A program made the translations under genes and the position numbers. The notes under the pieces were generated by a model. The model searched no databases. It saw nothing but the letters and a program-made list of their open reading frames with translations, and was not told the DNA's origin. DNA of 34,980 nt, from NCBI GenBank assembly GCA_947458495.1, contig CANHAR010000002.1, forward strand, positions 1-34,980, in the 5' to 3' direction. The stretch comes from Gammaproteobacteria bacterium. Lineage in GTDB: Bacteria; Pseudomonadota; Gammaproteobacteria; Pseudomonadales; Pseudohongiellaceae. Below, piece after piece: positions 16,202 through 24,701 of the stretch; position 1 is the first letter of the stretch; each line of letters starts with the position of its first letter.

Positions 16202-16216
16202 TAGACTGACGCCAAA
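16202..16216 (+). repeat. Direct repeat copy 2 flanking cassette 3
   Basis: TAGACTGACGCCAAA. A weaker third copy, CTAGACTTACCCCAA, is at 16299-16313 inside the next palindrome. Confidence 0.55.
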
Positions 16217-16259
16217 ACTACGCGTTTTTGTGTTACTCGCTTCGCTTAAACAATAACTC

Positions 16260-16365
16260 GGGTTCTACCTCGATTTTACGGACACTTCAGAAAAGCCACT
16301 AGACTTACCCCAATACTGCAGCGGGGCAAGTCCAAAAAGTTGTCTGTGAAAGCAGGTTAGAACCC
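16260..16365 (+). other. attC-like palindrome 3, right end of the cassette array
   Basis: GGGTTCTACCT (16260-16270) and AGGTTAGAACCC (16354-16365) are inverted copies with one unpaired base. GACTTACCCC (16302-16311) pairs with GGGGCAAGTC (16323-16332) with one mismatch, and the arms between also align imperfectly. The right arm contains GTTAGAA, close to but not a perfect GTTRRRY core. It ends 24 nt before the amidase start. A long regulatory hairpin is the alternative reading. Confidence 0.42.
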
Positions 16366-16389
16366 CACACTAATTTTACGAGTACCACC

Positions 16390-18090
16390 ATGATTCGTTT
16401 ACTGACCCATCTGTTGGGCCCTTCTCGAACCGCCACCCCCAGGCTTTTCACTACCGCACTCCTACTCATCCTCACATCCACCCAACCCCTCATCGCCGCC
16501 ACCAACGACCAACCATTTGCCGTGCTGGAAGCAAGCATTCCCGAGATGCAACGAGCCATGGAATCCGGCCAGATGACCTCCCGTGAACTGGTAGAACAGT
16601 ATCTGATTCGTATCGCGCTCTACGAGGAACGGGTTAACGCGGTGATCGCGGTCAATCCGAATGCGTTGGCAGAGGCTGACCGGCTCGACGCAGAACGCGC
16701 TGCGGGACAGGTACGTGGGCCGCTTCATGGCATTCCCGTTGCCCTGAAGGACAATATCCATACCACCGACATGCCGACCACCGGCGGCGCGCTGGTGTTC
16801 CGGGATTTTGTGCCGCCCTATGAGGCCACGCTGACCACCAATCTGCGCAACGCGGGTGCCATCATTATGGCCAAGACGGTGATGACTGAACTGGCTAATT
16901 TTCTCGGGTCTGGCATGCCGGGCAACTATAGTGCGATTGGCGGCTATGGGCTGAACCCTTACGATCCCCGTCGTGACCCGCGGCAAGGTTTGGATGATGG
17001 CAGGCCGGTGATGGGGGTGGGTGGTTCGAGTTCGGGCATCGGCACGGCCATGAGTTTCTGGGCGGCCAATGTGGGCACGGAAACCTCAGGCTCAATCCTC
17101 TCTCCCGCCAACGCCAATATGCTGGCGGCCATCAAGCCAACGGTTGGGAGGATAAGCCGCTGGGGAATCATTCCCATCACCGCCGATCAGGACACTGCGG
17201 GGCCGATGGCGCGCTCGGTGACGGATGCCGCTATCATGTTGGGGGTGCTGGAGAGCATGGAACCTGATCCTCGTGATGCGGCAAGCAGCCGTTGTGAGGC
17301 GCCGGTCAACAACGATTACACGCCCCATCTGCAGGCCGATGGTTTGCGAGGCGCGCGGATTGGTATACCCAGAGCGTTTTACTACGATCAGGCACAAGTC
17401 CCCGGCAATGACGAAACCCAGGGCGGCCTGGACGATGAGGCGCGCGCGGTCATGGCGGCAGCCATCGAGGTGTTGCGACAGCAGGGCGCGATTATTGTGG
17501 ACCCCGCCAATATACCCAGCGTTATGGATCAGGATCCGGCGCGCAACCTGCTTGCCAGCCCGCCCAGCAGTGTTCTGTCGTATGGCATGAAACGCGACTT
17601 TAATGCCTGGCTGGCTTCACTGGGAGACATGGCACCTGTGAGTACCCTGACGCAACTGCGGGAATGGAATCTGGCCAATGAAGGTCGGGGAGCAATCCCC
17701 TACGGACAGGCACGCATTGATGAGGCCGATGCACTGGATTTGCTTGAATCGCTTCCCGCCTACCAGAGCGACCGGGCACGCGATCTTTTTGTGAGTGCCG
17801 AACACGGCATAGACGAGGTCATGGCCGAACTAGAGCTTGATGCGCTGTTATTTCCTGGCTCCTCTGGCGCCGGCATAGCGGCAAGGGCCGGCTACCCCAC
17901 GGTCATCGTTCCGTTTAGTCGTGTGGCGAATGCATTAAATCCGCCGCTGCCCGAGGGCTTTAATGCCGAGCCACGCCCCTTTGGTATCAGCTTTAGCGGC
18001 ACGGCCTGCAGCGAAGCCCGACTGATCGAGCTGGCGTATAGTTTTGAGCAGGCGACGCGTGCGCGGATTGCGCCGGTGGATTTTCCTTGA
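16390..18090 (+). CDS. Exported amidase (amidase signature family)
   Basis: 566 aa with an N-terminal signal peptide (hydrophobic stretch 20-36, cleavage near I-A-A). The Ser-cisSer-Lys machinery is visible: Lys120 in V-A-L-K-D-N-I, the serine-rich G-G-S-S-S-G loop at 211-216, and the nucleophile Ser235 in G-T-E-T-S-G-S-I. The segment between Lys and the serine loop is longer than in FAAH and GatA, with a Y-D-P-R-R-D-P insertion. This subfamily is usually annotated simply as amidase; a periplasmic amide or peptide-amide substrate is likely but unknown. It stands alone, right after the cassette island. Confidence 0.9.
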   Translation: MIRLLTHLLGPSRTATPRLFTTALLLILTSTQPLIAATNDQPFAVLEASIPEMQRAMESGQMTSRELVEQYLIRIALYEERVNAVIAVNPNALAEADRLDAERAAGQVRGPLHGIPVALKDNIHTTDMPTTGGALVFRDFVPPYEATLTTNLRNAGAIIMAKTVMTELANFLGSGMPGNYSAIGGYGLNPYDPRRDPRQGLDDGRPVMGVGGSSSGIGTAMSFWAANVGTETSGSILSPANANMLAAIKPTVGRISRWGIIPITADQDTAGPMARSVTDAAIMLGVLESMEPDPRDAASSRCEAPVNNDYTPHLQADGLRGARIGIPRAFYYDQAQVPGNDETQGGLDDEARAVMAAAIEVLRQQGAIIVDPANIPSVMDQDPARNLLASPPSSVLSYGMKRDFNAWLASLGDMAPVSTLTQLREWNLANEGRGAIPYGQARIDEADALDLLESLPAYQSDRARDLFVSAEHGIDEVMAELELDALLFPGSSGAGIAARAGYPTVIVPFSRVANALNPPLPEGFNAEPRPFGISFSGTACSEARLIELAYSFEQATRARIAPVDFP

Positions 18091-18215
18091 GTTGAGCCCG
18101 GGGCTTTGGGTATTGAGGATAGATGGCTTGCGTGACAGTGCCGAAATCCAAGGAAAATAAAACATTTGATAGCTGCGCGATAACCACCTATAAAGTTCAA
18201 AGGAGGAACTAACCA

Positions 18216-18944
18216 ATGCCCAAAGGGAAAACATCGCAATCTCTGCAAATCCGCAACAGCACTGCTGAATTCTTGATCTTCACGGCTCAGGCTGGTGAAG
18301 GCAGCATTGAGGTACGGGTGGAGGATGAAACCGTCTGGTTGACTCAGAAGCTGATGGCGGAGTTGTTTGGTGTCGACGTCAGAACCGTCAGCGAGCACCT
18401 GCAAAACATACTTAAAAACAACGAACTGGAAGAGGATTCAGTTATCCGGAAATTCCGGACAACTGCCGCCGATGGCAAACAATACAACACCCAGTTCTAC
18501 AACCTCGACGCCATTATCTCAGTAGGCTACCGCGTCAATTCCACCCGTGCTACCCAATTCCGCCAATGGGCGACCGGCATCCTGCGCGAGTTTGCCATCA
18601 AGGGTTTTGTGCTGGACCGGAAGCGATTGGAAAATGGCAGTTTTCTGGGCGAGGATTATTTTGAACGCCTGCTGGAAGAAATTCGCGAGATTCGCCTAAG
18701 CGAACGCAGGTTTTACCAGAAGATTGCCGATATTTATGCAACCAGCATGGATTACAGAAAAGATGCTGAACTGACCCAGCAGTTTTTTGCCAAAGTCCAA
18801 AACAAACTGCACTACGCCATTCACGGCAGCACGGCAGCGGAGTTGGTGATGGCGAGGGCCGATGCTGACAAAGAACACATGGGGCTGACCAGCTGGGAAA
18901 AAGCACCTGACGGGAAAGCATGGCCTTGCGAAAAATGCCAATGA
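18216..18944 (+). pseudogene. RhuM family protein, 5' part (broken gene)
   Basis: 243 codons with a strong AAAGGAGGAACTAACC ribosome site. Residues 35-110 are the RhuM DNA-binding-like region (V-W-L-T-Q-K-L-M-A-E-L-F-G-V followed by T-V-S-E-H-L-Q-N-I), then Y-N-L-D-A-I-I-S-V-G-Y-R-V-N-S and R-Q-W-A-T-G-I-L-R-E-F. The reading ends abruptly after T-S-W-E-K-A-P-D-G-K. Intact family members continue through about 40 residues before the P-M-T-M-E-D-W-A block, which here appears in another frame from 18940. An internal deletion plus frameshift therefore broke the gene. RhuM proteins are of unknown function and scattered on mobile DNA. Confidence 0.75.
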
Positions 18945-19153
18945 CCATGGAAGATTGGGCGACAAAACTTGATGCGTTTTTGCAATTTAATGAGCAGGAT
19001 ATTCTGGATGCCTCAGGCAAGGTCACCGCAGAGGTCGCCAAGGCATTTGCGCTGACAGAATTTGAAAAATACAGGATTGTGCAGGATCGTTTGTTCAGAT
19101 CGGACTTTGACAAAATGCTGGAAAGTCTGCCGACACTAGACCCCGAAAAATAA
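18938..19153 (+). pseudogene. RhuM family protein, 3' remnant
   Basis: Carries the conserved C-terminal block P-M-T-M-E-D-W-A-x-K-L-D-A-F-L-Q-F-N followed by A-G/S-G-K-V-T-A-E-V-A-K and V-Q-D-R-L-F-R-S-D-F-D, normally fused in frame to the upstream part. An ATG at 18920 could start translation but has no independent support. The stretch 19154-19272 after it holds no gene. Confidence 0.7.
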
Positions 19154-19272
19154 TGGCCAGTCGGCTCACGTAACCCCTACTTCAGCGTCTTTCTTGCTGC
19201 TTGCAATCGGGCTATCCTGAATGTCGGGGTAGAACCCTTGTTAAAGGCACCAGATCGAGGGCATTACAAAAC

Positions 19273-19818
19273 ATGGATTCCATAGCAGCAGCACAAAACG
19301 ATATGCGGGTCGCTTATTTTGGTGGAGCGCCGGGCATTGTTACCTCAGCAACAGCGTGGTTGGCCGCGGCAGTCGTTGCCGCTGTGGTCACGCCGCAGGC
19401 AGGTGTTTTTACGTTGGTGTTTGCTGGCATGCTCATATTCCCGGTGTCTGTTCTGCTGTGCCGTTTGATAGGCGCTCCCGGCAAACACAGCAAAGATAAT
19501 CCTCTTGGGCCACTGGCACTTGAGGGAACCTTTTGGATGCTGCTGTCTATGCTTATTGCAATCGCCGTCTCGTTATACCGGGTTGAATGGTTCTTTCCGG
19601 CCATGCTGTTTGTGATAGCCGGTCGCTACCTGACCTTTTCAACTTTATATGGCATGCGTATTTTCTGGCTGCTCAGCGCCGCGCTTGTGGCGGCCGCAAG
19701 CATGTCGACTGTCTTTCAGGCGCCTGTGTTTGTGGGCGCATTAGCCGGTGCATTGGTCGAGTACGTGGTCGGGATTTTTGTGTTTGTGACGCACAGGCGT
19801 ACGCTAGCGCAGCATTGA
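19273..19818 (+). CDS. Multi-pass inner-membrane protein of unknown function
   Basis: 181 aa from the ATG at 19273; the reading extends to 19201 but those 24 residues are hydrophilic and unsupported. About six hydrophobic helices occupy nearly all of the protein (roughly 25-45, 50-68, 88-107, 112-128, 132-150, 155-172). A soluble N-terminal segment with D-M-R-V-A-Y-F-G-G-A-P-G precedes the first. It may belong to a DUF7010-like family, but this is a weak memory. The VOC gene starts 9 nt after its stop, so they are co-transcribed. Confidence 0.72.
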   Translation: MDSIAAAQNDMRVAYFGGAPGIVTSATAWLAAAVVAAVVTPQAGVFTLVFAGMLIFPVSVLLCRLIGAPGKHSKDNPLGPLALEGTFWMLLSMLIAIAVSLYRVEWFFPAMLFVIAGRYLTFSTLYGMRIFWLLSAALVAAASMSTVFQAPVFVGALAGALVEYVVGIFVFVTHRRTLAQH

Positions 19819-19827
19819 GGGTTTGTT

Positions 19828-20244
19828 ATGTCTACCGTTATTGGCACTCAAGACATTGATGTCATCCCAACCTTACCCAGCCGGTCATTACCCGCAACCA
19901 TCGCCTTTTATGCCAAGCTCGGTTTTGAAGGTGAATTGATTGATGACAATTACGCGATACTGTGTCGCGGGCCCATCGAACTGCATTTTTTCCCTCATCC
20001 CGAATTAAATCCCGCTGAGTGCTACTCAGGATGTTATGTTCGATTGAACAACGTGGATGATCTGCACGCTGAGTTTATGGCGGCGAACTTGCCGGCGCGT
20101 GGCATTCCCAGACTGGAACGTGTCGACGACAAACCATGGGGCATGCGGGAGTTTGCGCTGCTCGACAATGACGGCAATCTGATCAGGTTTGGTCGTGTCC
20201 AAAACCACCCGTCCAAAAATCTGCAACGAATTGTCTCGGTTTGA
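19828..20244 (+). CDS. VOC-fold protein, bleomycin-resistance/glyoxalase-like
   Basis: 138 aa with the bleomycin-binding-protein pattern: V-I-P-T-L-P-S-R-S-L-P-A-T-I-A-F-Y start, L-G-F-E-G-E, a H-F-F-P-H core, C-Y-V-R-L-N-N-V-D-D-L-H midpoint and a C-terminal G-M-R-E-F-A-L-L-D-N-D-G-N-L-I-R-F-G end. One chain would form half of a domain-swapped dimer. GAGGGTTTGTT in front of the ATG is the ribosome site. It may bind or modify a small toxic compound, possibly with its membrane-protein neighbour; no substrate can be named. Confidence 0.88.
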   Translation: MSTVIGTQDIDVIPTLPSRSLPATIAFYAKLGFEGELIDDNYAILCRGPIELHFFPHPELNPAECYSGCYVRLNNVDDLHAEFMAANLPARGIPRLERVDDKPWGMREFALLDNDGNLIRFGRVQNHPSKNLQRIVSV

Positions 20245-20271
20245 CAAACAACACACTCTCTAGCGTATATT
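20241..20271 (+). promoter_or_regulatory. Candidate promoter for the DUF5916 gene
   Basis: TTGACA at 20241-20246 and TATATT at 20266-20271, with a long 19-nt spacer. The -35 overlaps the VOC stop codon. Good hexamers, poor spacing. Confidence 0.38.
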
Positions 20272-20305
20272 CCACCCAGATTTTGTTTGCCAAATCCCTC
20301 TAGAG

Positions 20306-22717
20306 ATGCCTCTGATGACTCATTTTTTCCAACATCTGCAACGCAGATTGTTAATCCTGACGCTGGTTCTTTCCTTTAATGTGGGAGGTACGGCGCTAGC
20401 GCAGGACAGTGTTTCGGCGCTGACCAAAGCGGATGAAAGCGAATTTGATTTTACGCTGGACGGCAAGCTTGATGAGGCGATCTGGGGCCGCATACCTTAT
20501 TTTGATGGCATGCGCGTGATTACGCCTGATACCTTGGCGCCCGCTGCCTATGAGACGCACACGCGCATTTTTTACACGGAACGGGGCATCTATCTGGGGG
20601 TGATGAACTATCAACCTGAGGGCTCGATTGTTGCGCGCATGACGTCGCGGGATCGTCAGATTGTGCGCGATGGTTTTGTGCTGATGATCGACCCGTCTGG
20701 GGAAGGGCTTTACGGTTATGGCATGCGCGTGAATGTTGGTGGGTCGATGAATGACATCACCATCCTGCCTGAACGCCAGTACAACACGCAGTGGGATGGC
20801 GCGTGGGATGGCAAAGCCACCGTGGTTGAGGACGGCTGGATAGCTGAGATGTTTATCCCCTGGTCGATGATGGCGCTGCCGCAGGTGACCGGAGAGAAGC
20901 GCCGCATCGGCGTGTATACAGAGCGTCAGATTGGTGCGAGCGGAGAGACCTGGTCATCGCCTGCGCTGCCGGGCACAGGCGCGCAGTTTTTGTCGTCGTT
21001 TGATCTTTATGAACTTGAAGATATCGAGCCGCGCCGGCAAATCACCTATTACCCCTACGTCGCCACCACCCACGACGCGATCCGCAATGACACGCCACTG
21101 CGTGCCGGTGCCGAAGTGTTCTGGCGTCCGTCGTCCAACACGCAATTGTCCGCGAGTTTAAATCCGGATTTTGGCAACGTGGAATCTGACGACGTGGTGG
21201 TTAATCTGACCGCCTTTGAGATATTTTTTGAAGAGAAGCGCTCGTTTTTTCTGGAAGGGCAAGATGTGTTTATCACCTCGCCGCGCGCCCGCACCAGCAG
21301 TGGTCCAAACGGACCAACCTCCATGCTCAATACCCGGCGCATCGGCAGCGCGCCCCGTTGGGAAATCCCTGCGGGTATCAGCGTGTCACCCACCGATCAA
21401 AGTCAACCCAGCGATCTGTTGGGGGCGGTGAAACTCACCGGTCAGAGTGGCAACTGGCGCTATGGCAGCCTTGTTGCGTCTGAAGATGATATGCAGATCC
21501 GGGGCACAAACAAGGCCGGGCAGCGTGTCACACTGAACAGCGAAGGTCGCGATTTCCTTGTTGGCCGCCTGGTGTATGAAGACACCTCGGCAGGGGGTCG
21601 ACGTTCTATTGGCTGGATGGGGACGGATGTCTCACATACGAGTATTGATGCCGTTGTTAATGGCATTGATCTGCACTATTTTTCAGCCGACACACGCTGG
21701 GCCATTGATGCGCAGTTGCTGCACAGTGACGTGGGCGGCACAACCGGTGCCGGTGGTTTTGCTGATATCAGTTACCAGCCGCAACGTGGCCGGCAGCACC
21801 GAGTAGCACTGGGTTACCTGGACGATTCCCTTGAACTGAACAACCTGGGTTTTGTGAGCCGAAATGATTTTGTGCAAGCAGACTATACCTTCAGCAATGA
21901 CCGGTCCGATGTTGAAGGTTTGCGGGCATTAAGCGACAGCATCAGTGTCGTCAATCAGTGGACTACGTCTGGGCGACCAACACGCTTATCGTTGTTTCTG
22001 AACCGCAGATATACCTTTCTGGACAATAGTGTGCTCAGTGCCAGTGCACGTTATTTCCCGCCGCGCGTGGATGACCGTCTGGGCCGCGGCAGTGGCATTT
22101 TTAGAATTCCCGAGCGTTGGGGGATGACGCTGAACTGGAATGACGACCCCAGTAAAAAACTGTCACCCGAGGCAGGTATCACCGCAGCACAAGAGGATCT
22201 TGGCGCCAGATCACTGACGTTCTCCGCCGGCATGACGTATCGACCCGTCGACAATTTCTCCGTGTTGTTTAACCTCAGTTATACCGACAGGGAAGCGCTG
22301 CTGGTGTATCGGAATAATGGCCGCTATACCAGTTTTGAAGCCACTCAATGGTCGCCAAATCTGAGCATGGATTATTTCTTGTCTGCAAAACAACAGCTGC
22401 GTTTCAGTATGCAATGGACCGGACTAAAAGCGTTCGAGGATAGATTTTTCTCGGTCAATCCCGATGAAGTAGCCAGGCTGCGCGTTGTCAATAAACCAAA
22501 CGCAACGCCCGATAACTTTGTGATTAGCCGCATGACTTTTCAGGCCCGTTACCGCTGGGAAATTGCCCCGCTGTCCGACCTGTTTGTGGTCTACACGCGA
22601 GGCTCGAATCTACCGGGCTCTCAGTTCGACGATTACGGCAACTTGCTGATAGACGCGTGGGACCAGCCGATTGTGGACACCATCGCGGTGAAATTACGAT
22701 ACCGTTTTGGTTCTTAG
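20306..22717 (+). CDS. DUF5916 outer-membrane protein with CBM9-like N-terminal domain
   Basis: 803 aa with a signal peptide (cleavage after A-L-A near residue 32). Residues about 45-230 have the family 9 carbohydrate-binding-like sequence found in this family (L-D-G-K-L-D-E-A-I-W start, D-G-F-V-L-M-I-D-P-S, G-W-I-A-E-M-F-I-P-W). Residues 250-803 are the DUF5916 region with N-P-D-F-G-N-V-E-S-D, E-K-R-S-F-F-L-E-G and many alternating beta-strands, predicted to form an outer-membrane barrel, ending R-Y-R-F-G-S. Role unproven; often found near secreted peptidases and amidases, as with the exported amidase here. The start could also be the ATG at 20315. Confidence 0.9.
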   Translation: MPLMTHFFQHLQRRLLILTLVLSFNVGGTALAQDSVSALTKADESEFDFTLDGKLDEAIWGRIPYFDGMRVITPDTLAPAAYETHTRIFYTERGIYLGVMNYQPEGSIVARMTSRDRQIVRDGFVLMIDPSGEGLYGYGMRVNVGGSMNDITILPERQYNTQWDGAWDGKATVVEDGWIAEMFIPWSMMALPQVTGEKRRIGVYTERQIGASGETWSSPALPGTGAQFLSSFDLYELEDIEPRRQITYYPYVATTHDAIRNDTPLRAGAEVFWRPSSNTQLSASLNPDFGNVESDDVVVNLTAFEIFFEEKRSFFLEGQDVFITSPRARTSSGPNGPTSMLNTRRIGSAPRWEIPAGISVSPTDQSQPSDLLGAVKLTGQSGNWRYGSLVASEDDMQIRGTNKAGQRVTLNSEGRDFLVGRLVYEDTSAGGRRSIGWMGTDVSHTSIDAVVNGIDLHYFSADTRWAIDAQLLHSDVGGTTGAGGFADISYQPQRGRQHRVALGYLDDSLELNNLGFVSRNDFVQADYTFSNDRSDVEGLRALSDSISVVNQWTTSGRPTRLSLFLNRRYTFLDNSVLSASARYFPPRVDDRLGRGSGIFRIPERWGMTLNWNDDPSKKLSPEAGITAAQEDLGARSLTFSAGMTYRPVDNFSVLFNLSYTDREALLVYRNNGRYTSFEATQWSPNLSMDYFLSAKQQLRFSMQWTGLKAFEDRFFSVNPDEVARLRVVNKPNATPDNFVISRMTFQARYRWEIAPLSDLFVVYTRGSNLPGSQFDDYGNLLIDAWDQPIVDTIAVKLRYRFGS

Positions 22718-22724
22718 TGAAAGT

Positions 22725-22755
22725 GAGTGGCCCGGCAGCGCTCAATTGGCCACTC
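22725..22755. terminator. Hairpin between convergent genes
   Basis: GAGTGGCC (22725-22732) pairs perfectly with GGCCACTC (22748-22755) around a 15-nt loop, between the convergent DUF5916 and DUF2147 genes. There is no U-tract on either strand, so terminator activity is unsure. Confidence 0.4.
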
Positions 22756-22766
22756 TGACCTAAGTA

Positions 22767-23189
22767 CTACAACTGGCGCTGCCAGGTCTGGGTCTGACAT
22801 ATCCTGAACATACAGCCCGTGACCAACAAGGTATCGCCTGACAGCTCAAGGCGCGAGTTGACGGTGCGGTCATTGCGGGGATCCCAGATCTTCCCATCGC
22901 CCCAATTGGTAGGACCGCTGGCGAGCATGTCCCAGATCATACGCTTGCCGCTATGCTCGTAAGGTTGCTCATTGCCTTGCGGATCTCGAGCCCGAAGAAT
23001 CGTGCCACACAGCAGGTTGGTATCGCAGGCGGCAATGCTGACCTCCAGATAACCATCTTCTGTCAATTCAGTACGCCAGATGCCATGAACATCTTGCGCC
23101 AGCGCACTGAACGAGACACTCATCAACAGAGCAGAAACAAACGTGGAAACAAGGGCGGCATTGCTTTTGCGTTGAAGAGCGGGGGTCAT
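22767..23189 (-). CDS. DUF2147 family exported protein
   Basis: 140 aa from the ATG at 23189 (AAAAGGAAC upstream; a GTG directly before it is less likely). Signal peptide to about residue 32 (F-S-A-L-A). The mature part begins G-I-W-R-T-E, has two cysteines near C-D-T-N-L-L-C-G-T-I, then W-G-D-G-K-I-W-D-P, and ends with the G-C-M-F-R-I-C-Q-T-Q-T-W motif, all DUF2147 landmarks. It is a periplasmic beta-barrel-like family of unknown function. Monocistronic, convergent with the DUF5916 gene. Confidence 0.87.
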   Translation of the reverse strand: MTPALQRKSNAALVSTFVSALLMSVSFSALAQDVHGIWRTELTEDGYLEVSIAACDTNLLCGTILRARDPQGNEQPYEHSGKRMIWDMLASGPTNWGDGKIWDPRNDRTVNSRLELSGDTLLVTGCMFRICQTQTWQRQL

Positions 23190-23228
23190 CACCAGTTCCT
23201 TTTAATTGAATTCTATACAGTTACAGGT

Positions 23229-23954
23229 TCAGAGTAGTTTTTCCTGACCAGCCGAAGAATGCCTCACAATCCCCAGACAAATCAACAGCTGCGCGCAGTA
23301 ATACGTGCTCATCACGGCGATGCCAGAGTATGCAAACGGCGACACAAACCGTTCAACGGCAATCAGCGTGTCGCTGATCATAAAAATCAACGCGCCCATG
23401 GCCACCCACAGGAACTGCTGATCGTTGCGAAAACCCGCCGCAATAGCCATCAGGCTGATGGCAATCATGTAAGCCGTCACCGGCAACTGCATGTCACCCG
23501 CCGCCGGCAAGATCACCAGCGTACACACCAGTCCATACACCAGAATGAGCGCGGCCCACGGCAGGCGCCGGGGTTGCCAGTTACGCTGGGTGACAAACAG
23601 CACCGTGTAGGTGACCTGAGCCAACAAAAAGGCCGCCAGCCCCTGCACAAACAACCCATCCATCGCCAATAACACATCACCCATCGCTGACAGTACCAGC
23701 CCCAACCCCAGCAGCGCCCGCACCCTGCCCTCGGTTCTGGTCAGCGCCAGAAACAGCAGCAAGGCAATCGGGATGATCTTGAACAACCAGCGCCAGCCCG
23801 TGGGGATCAGGCCTGGCAGTGCGATGTAAAACAGGCTGAAACCCACAAAGGCCGCCAGCCACAGCAGGGGGACCTGCGCGAGGATGTGAGTGTTGTCGAT
23901 GTGGATGTGGTTGTGGCGGGGTATTGATGAGGGTTCATTCGAAACAGTTGTCAT
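23229..23954 (-). CDS. YhhN family (lysoplasmalogenase-like) membrane protein
   Basis: 241 aa from the ATG at 23954; an ATG at 23969 is also possible, and the reading extends to 24053 but overlaps the PIN toxin gene and is hydrophilic there. Eight or so hydrophobic helices. Family motifs include K-I-I-P-I-A-L-L-L, G-L-V-L-S-A-M-G-D-V-L-L, F-L-L-A-Q-V-T-Y and a late M-I-S-D-T-L-I-A-V segment, as in TMEM86/YhhN proteins that cleave the vinyl-ether bond of lysoplasmalogens in animals; bacterial activity is less established. The N-terminus holds a His/Ile/Asp-rich stretch of low complexity. Confidence 0.85.
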   Translation of the reverse strand: MTTVSNEPSSIPRHNHIHIDNTHILAQVPLLWLAAFVGFSLFYIALPGLIPTGWRWLFKIIPIALLLFLALTRTEGRVRALLGLGLVLSAMGDVLLAMDGLFVQGLAAFLLAQVTYTVLFVTQRNWQPRRLPWAALILVYGLVCTLVILPAAGDMQLPVTAYMIAISLMAIAAGFRNDQQFLWVAMGALIFMISDTLIAVERFVSPFAYSGIAVMSTYYCAQLLICLGIVRHSSAGQEKLL

Positions 23955-24018
23955 GGTTTTTTTTCTCATTTTTTTGAACAAAGTCTTATTAACGAAAAGA
24001 GTGCGAATTCTATTAAAG

Positions 24019-24438
24019 TCAGAAACGGTTCCGCCCCCAACGCAGGTATTCACCGGCAGTCATGGCAATGTTGGGAAAAGTCTGAATTAATTTTTGATCG
24101 CTGGTAATCAGTTTCAAGCTCAGTGATGTCGCCAAGGACACAAACTCACAGTCACATGCTGAGCAACCAGACTGTTGAGCCAACCTTAAAACATCCATTG
24201 AGTTGACCGTATATTCATTATCCGCAAGCTGTTGTTCCGCTTGCGCTTGAATCGCGATCGCCGTGCTCAGATCGATGATGCTTTTTCTGACATACATCGC
24301 CAATACGTTACGCAATTCGCTTCGCCAGAGTAATGGAGCAATCCACTGTGAATCGATGTGCAGTAATGAAACAACATTGTCGGTTTGATCCGTAGGCAGA
24401 TACAGGTACGCAATGGTATTCGTGTCCGTTACGATCAT
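24019..24438 (-). CDS. PIN-domain toxin (VapC/FitB-like)
   Basis: 139 aa with the acidic residues of PIN ribonucleases: Asp5 in I-V-T-D-T-N-T, a mid-chain Glu in W-R-S-E-L-R-N-V-L, and Asp residues in C-D-C-E-F-V-S-L-A and I-T-S-D-Q-K-L. Such toxins cut RNA, usually tRNA or rRNA, when the partner antitoxin is lost. The start overlaps the antitoxin stop by 4 nt (ATGA), the classic toxin-antitoxin arrangement. Confidence 0.88.
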   Translation of the reverse strand: MIVTDTNTIAYLYLPTDQTDNVVSLLHIDSQWIAPLLWRSELRNVLAMYVRKSIIDLSTAIAIQAQAEQQLADNEYTVNSMDVLRLAQQSGCSACDCEFVSLATSLSLKLITSDQKLIQTFPNIAMTAGEYLRWGRNRF

Positions 24439-24677
24439 TCTCTTCCCTGATGAATGGCTGCATTGATTTCAGCAGTGTCCAATCGTTCAACGGTGACTCT
24501 GTTACGCAGTGCTTGCGCTTTCTCGGCCAGCTCAACTGCGGAGGCACGCATGGGTTTGAATGTTTTTTCCAAACAATAAATCAGCTCACTGTTCACGCTT
24601 CTGTGGTGAGTGCTAGCCGCTTGTCTAAGTTTCTCGTACAAGTCGTCGGGGATGTTTTTAAACGTGACCGTTGCCAT
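24435..24677 (-). CDS. Ribbon-helix-helix antitoxin (FitA-like)
   Basis: 80 aa from the ATG at 24677, supported by GGAGG seven bases upstream and by the typical RHH opening A-T-V-T-F-K-N-I-P-D-D-L-Y-E-K-L-R (beta-strand plus first helix), then S-V-N-S-E-L. The C-terminal half is helical and charged and would wrap the PIN toxin. The longer reading to 24752 runs through the operator repeats and is rejected. It likely autoregulates through the repeats at 24702-24730. Confidence 0.87.
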   Translation of the reverse strand: MATVTFKNIPDDLYEKLRQAASTHHRSVNSELIYCLEKTFKPMRASAVELAEKAQALRNRVTVERLDTAEINAAIHQGRE

Positions 24678-24701
24678 CAGCAAGCCTCCGTTCTTTAACA
24701 G

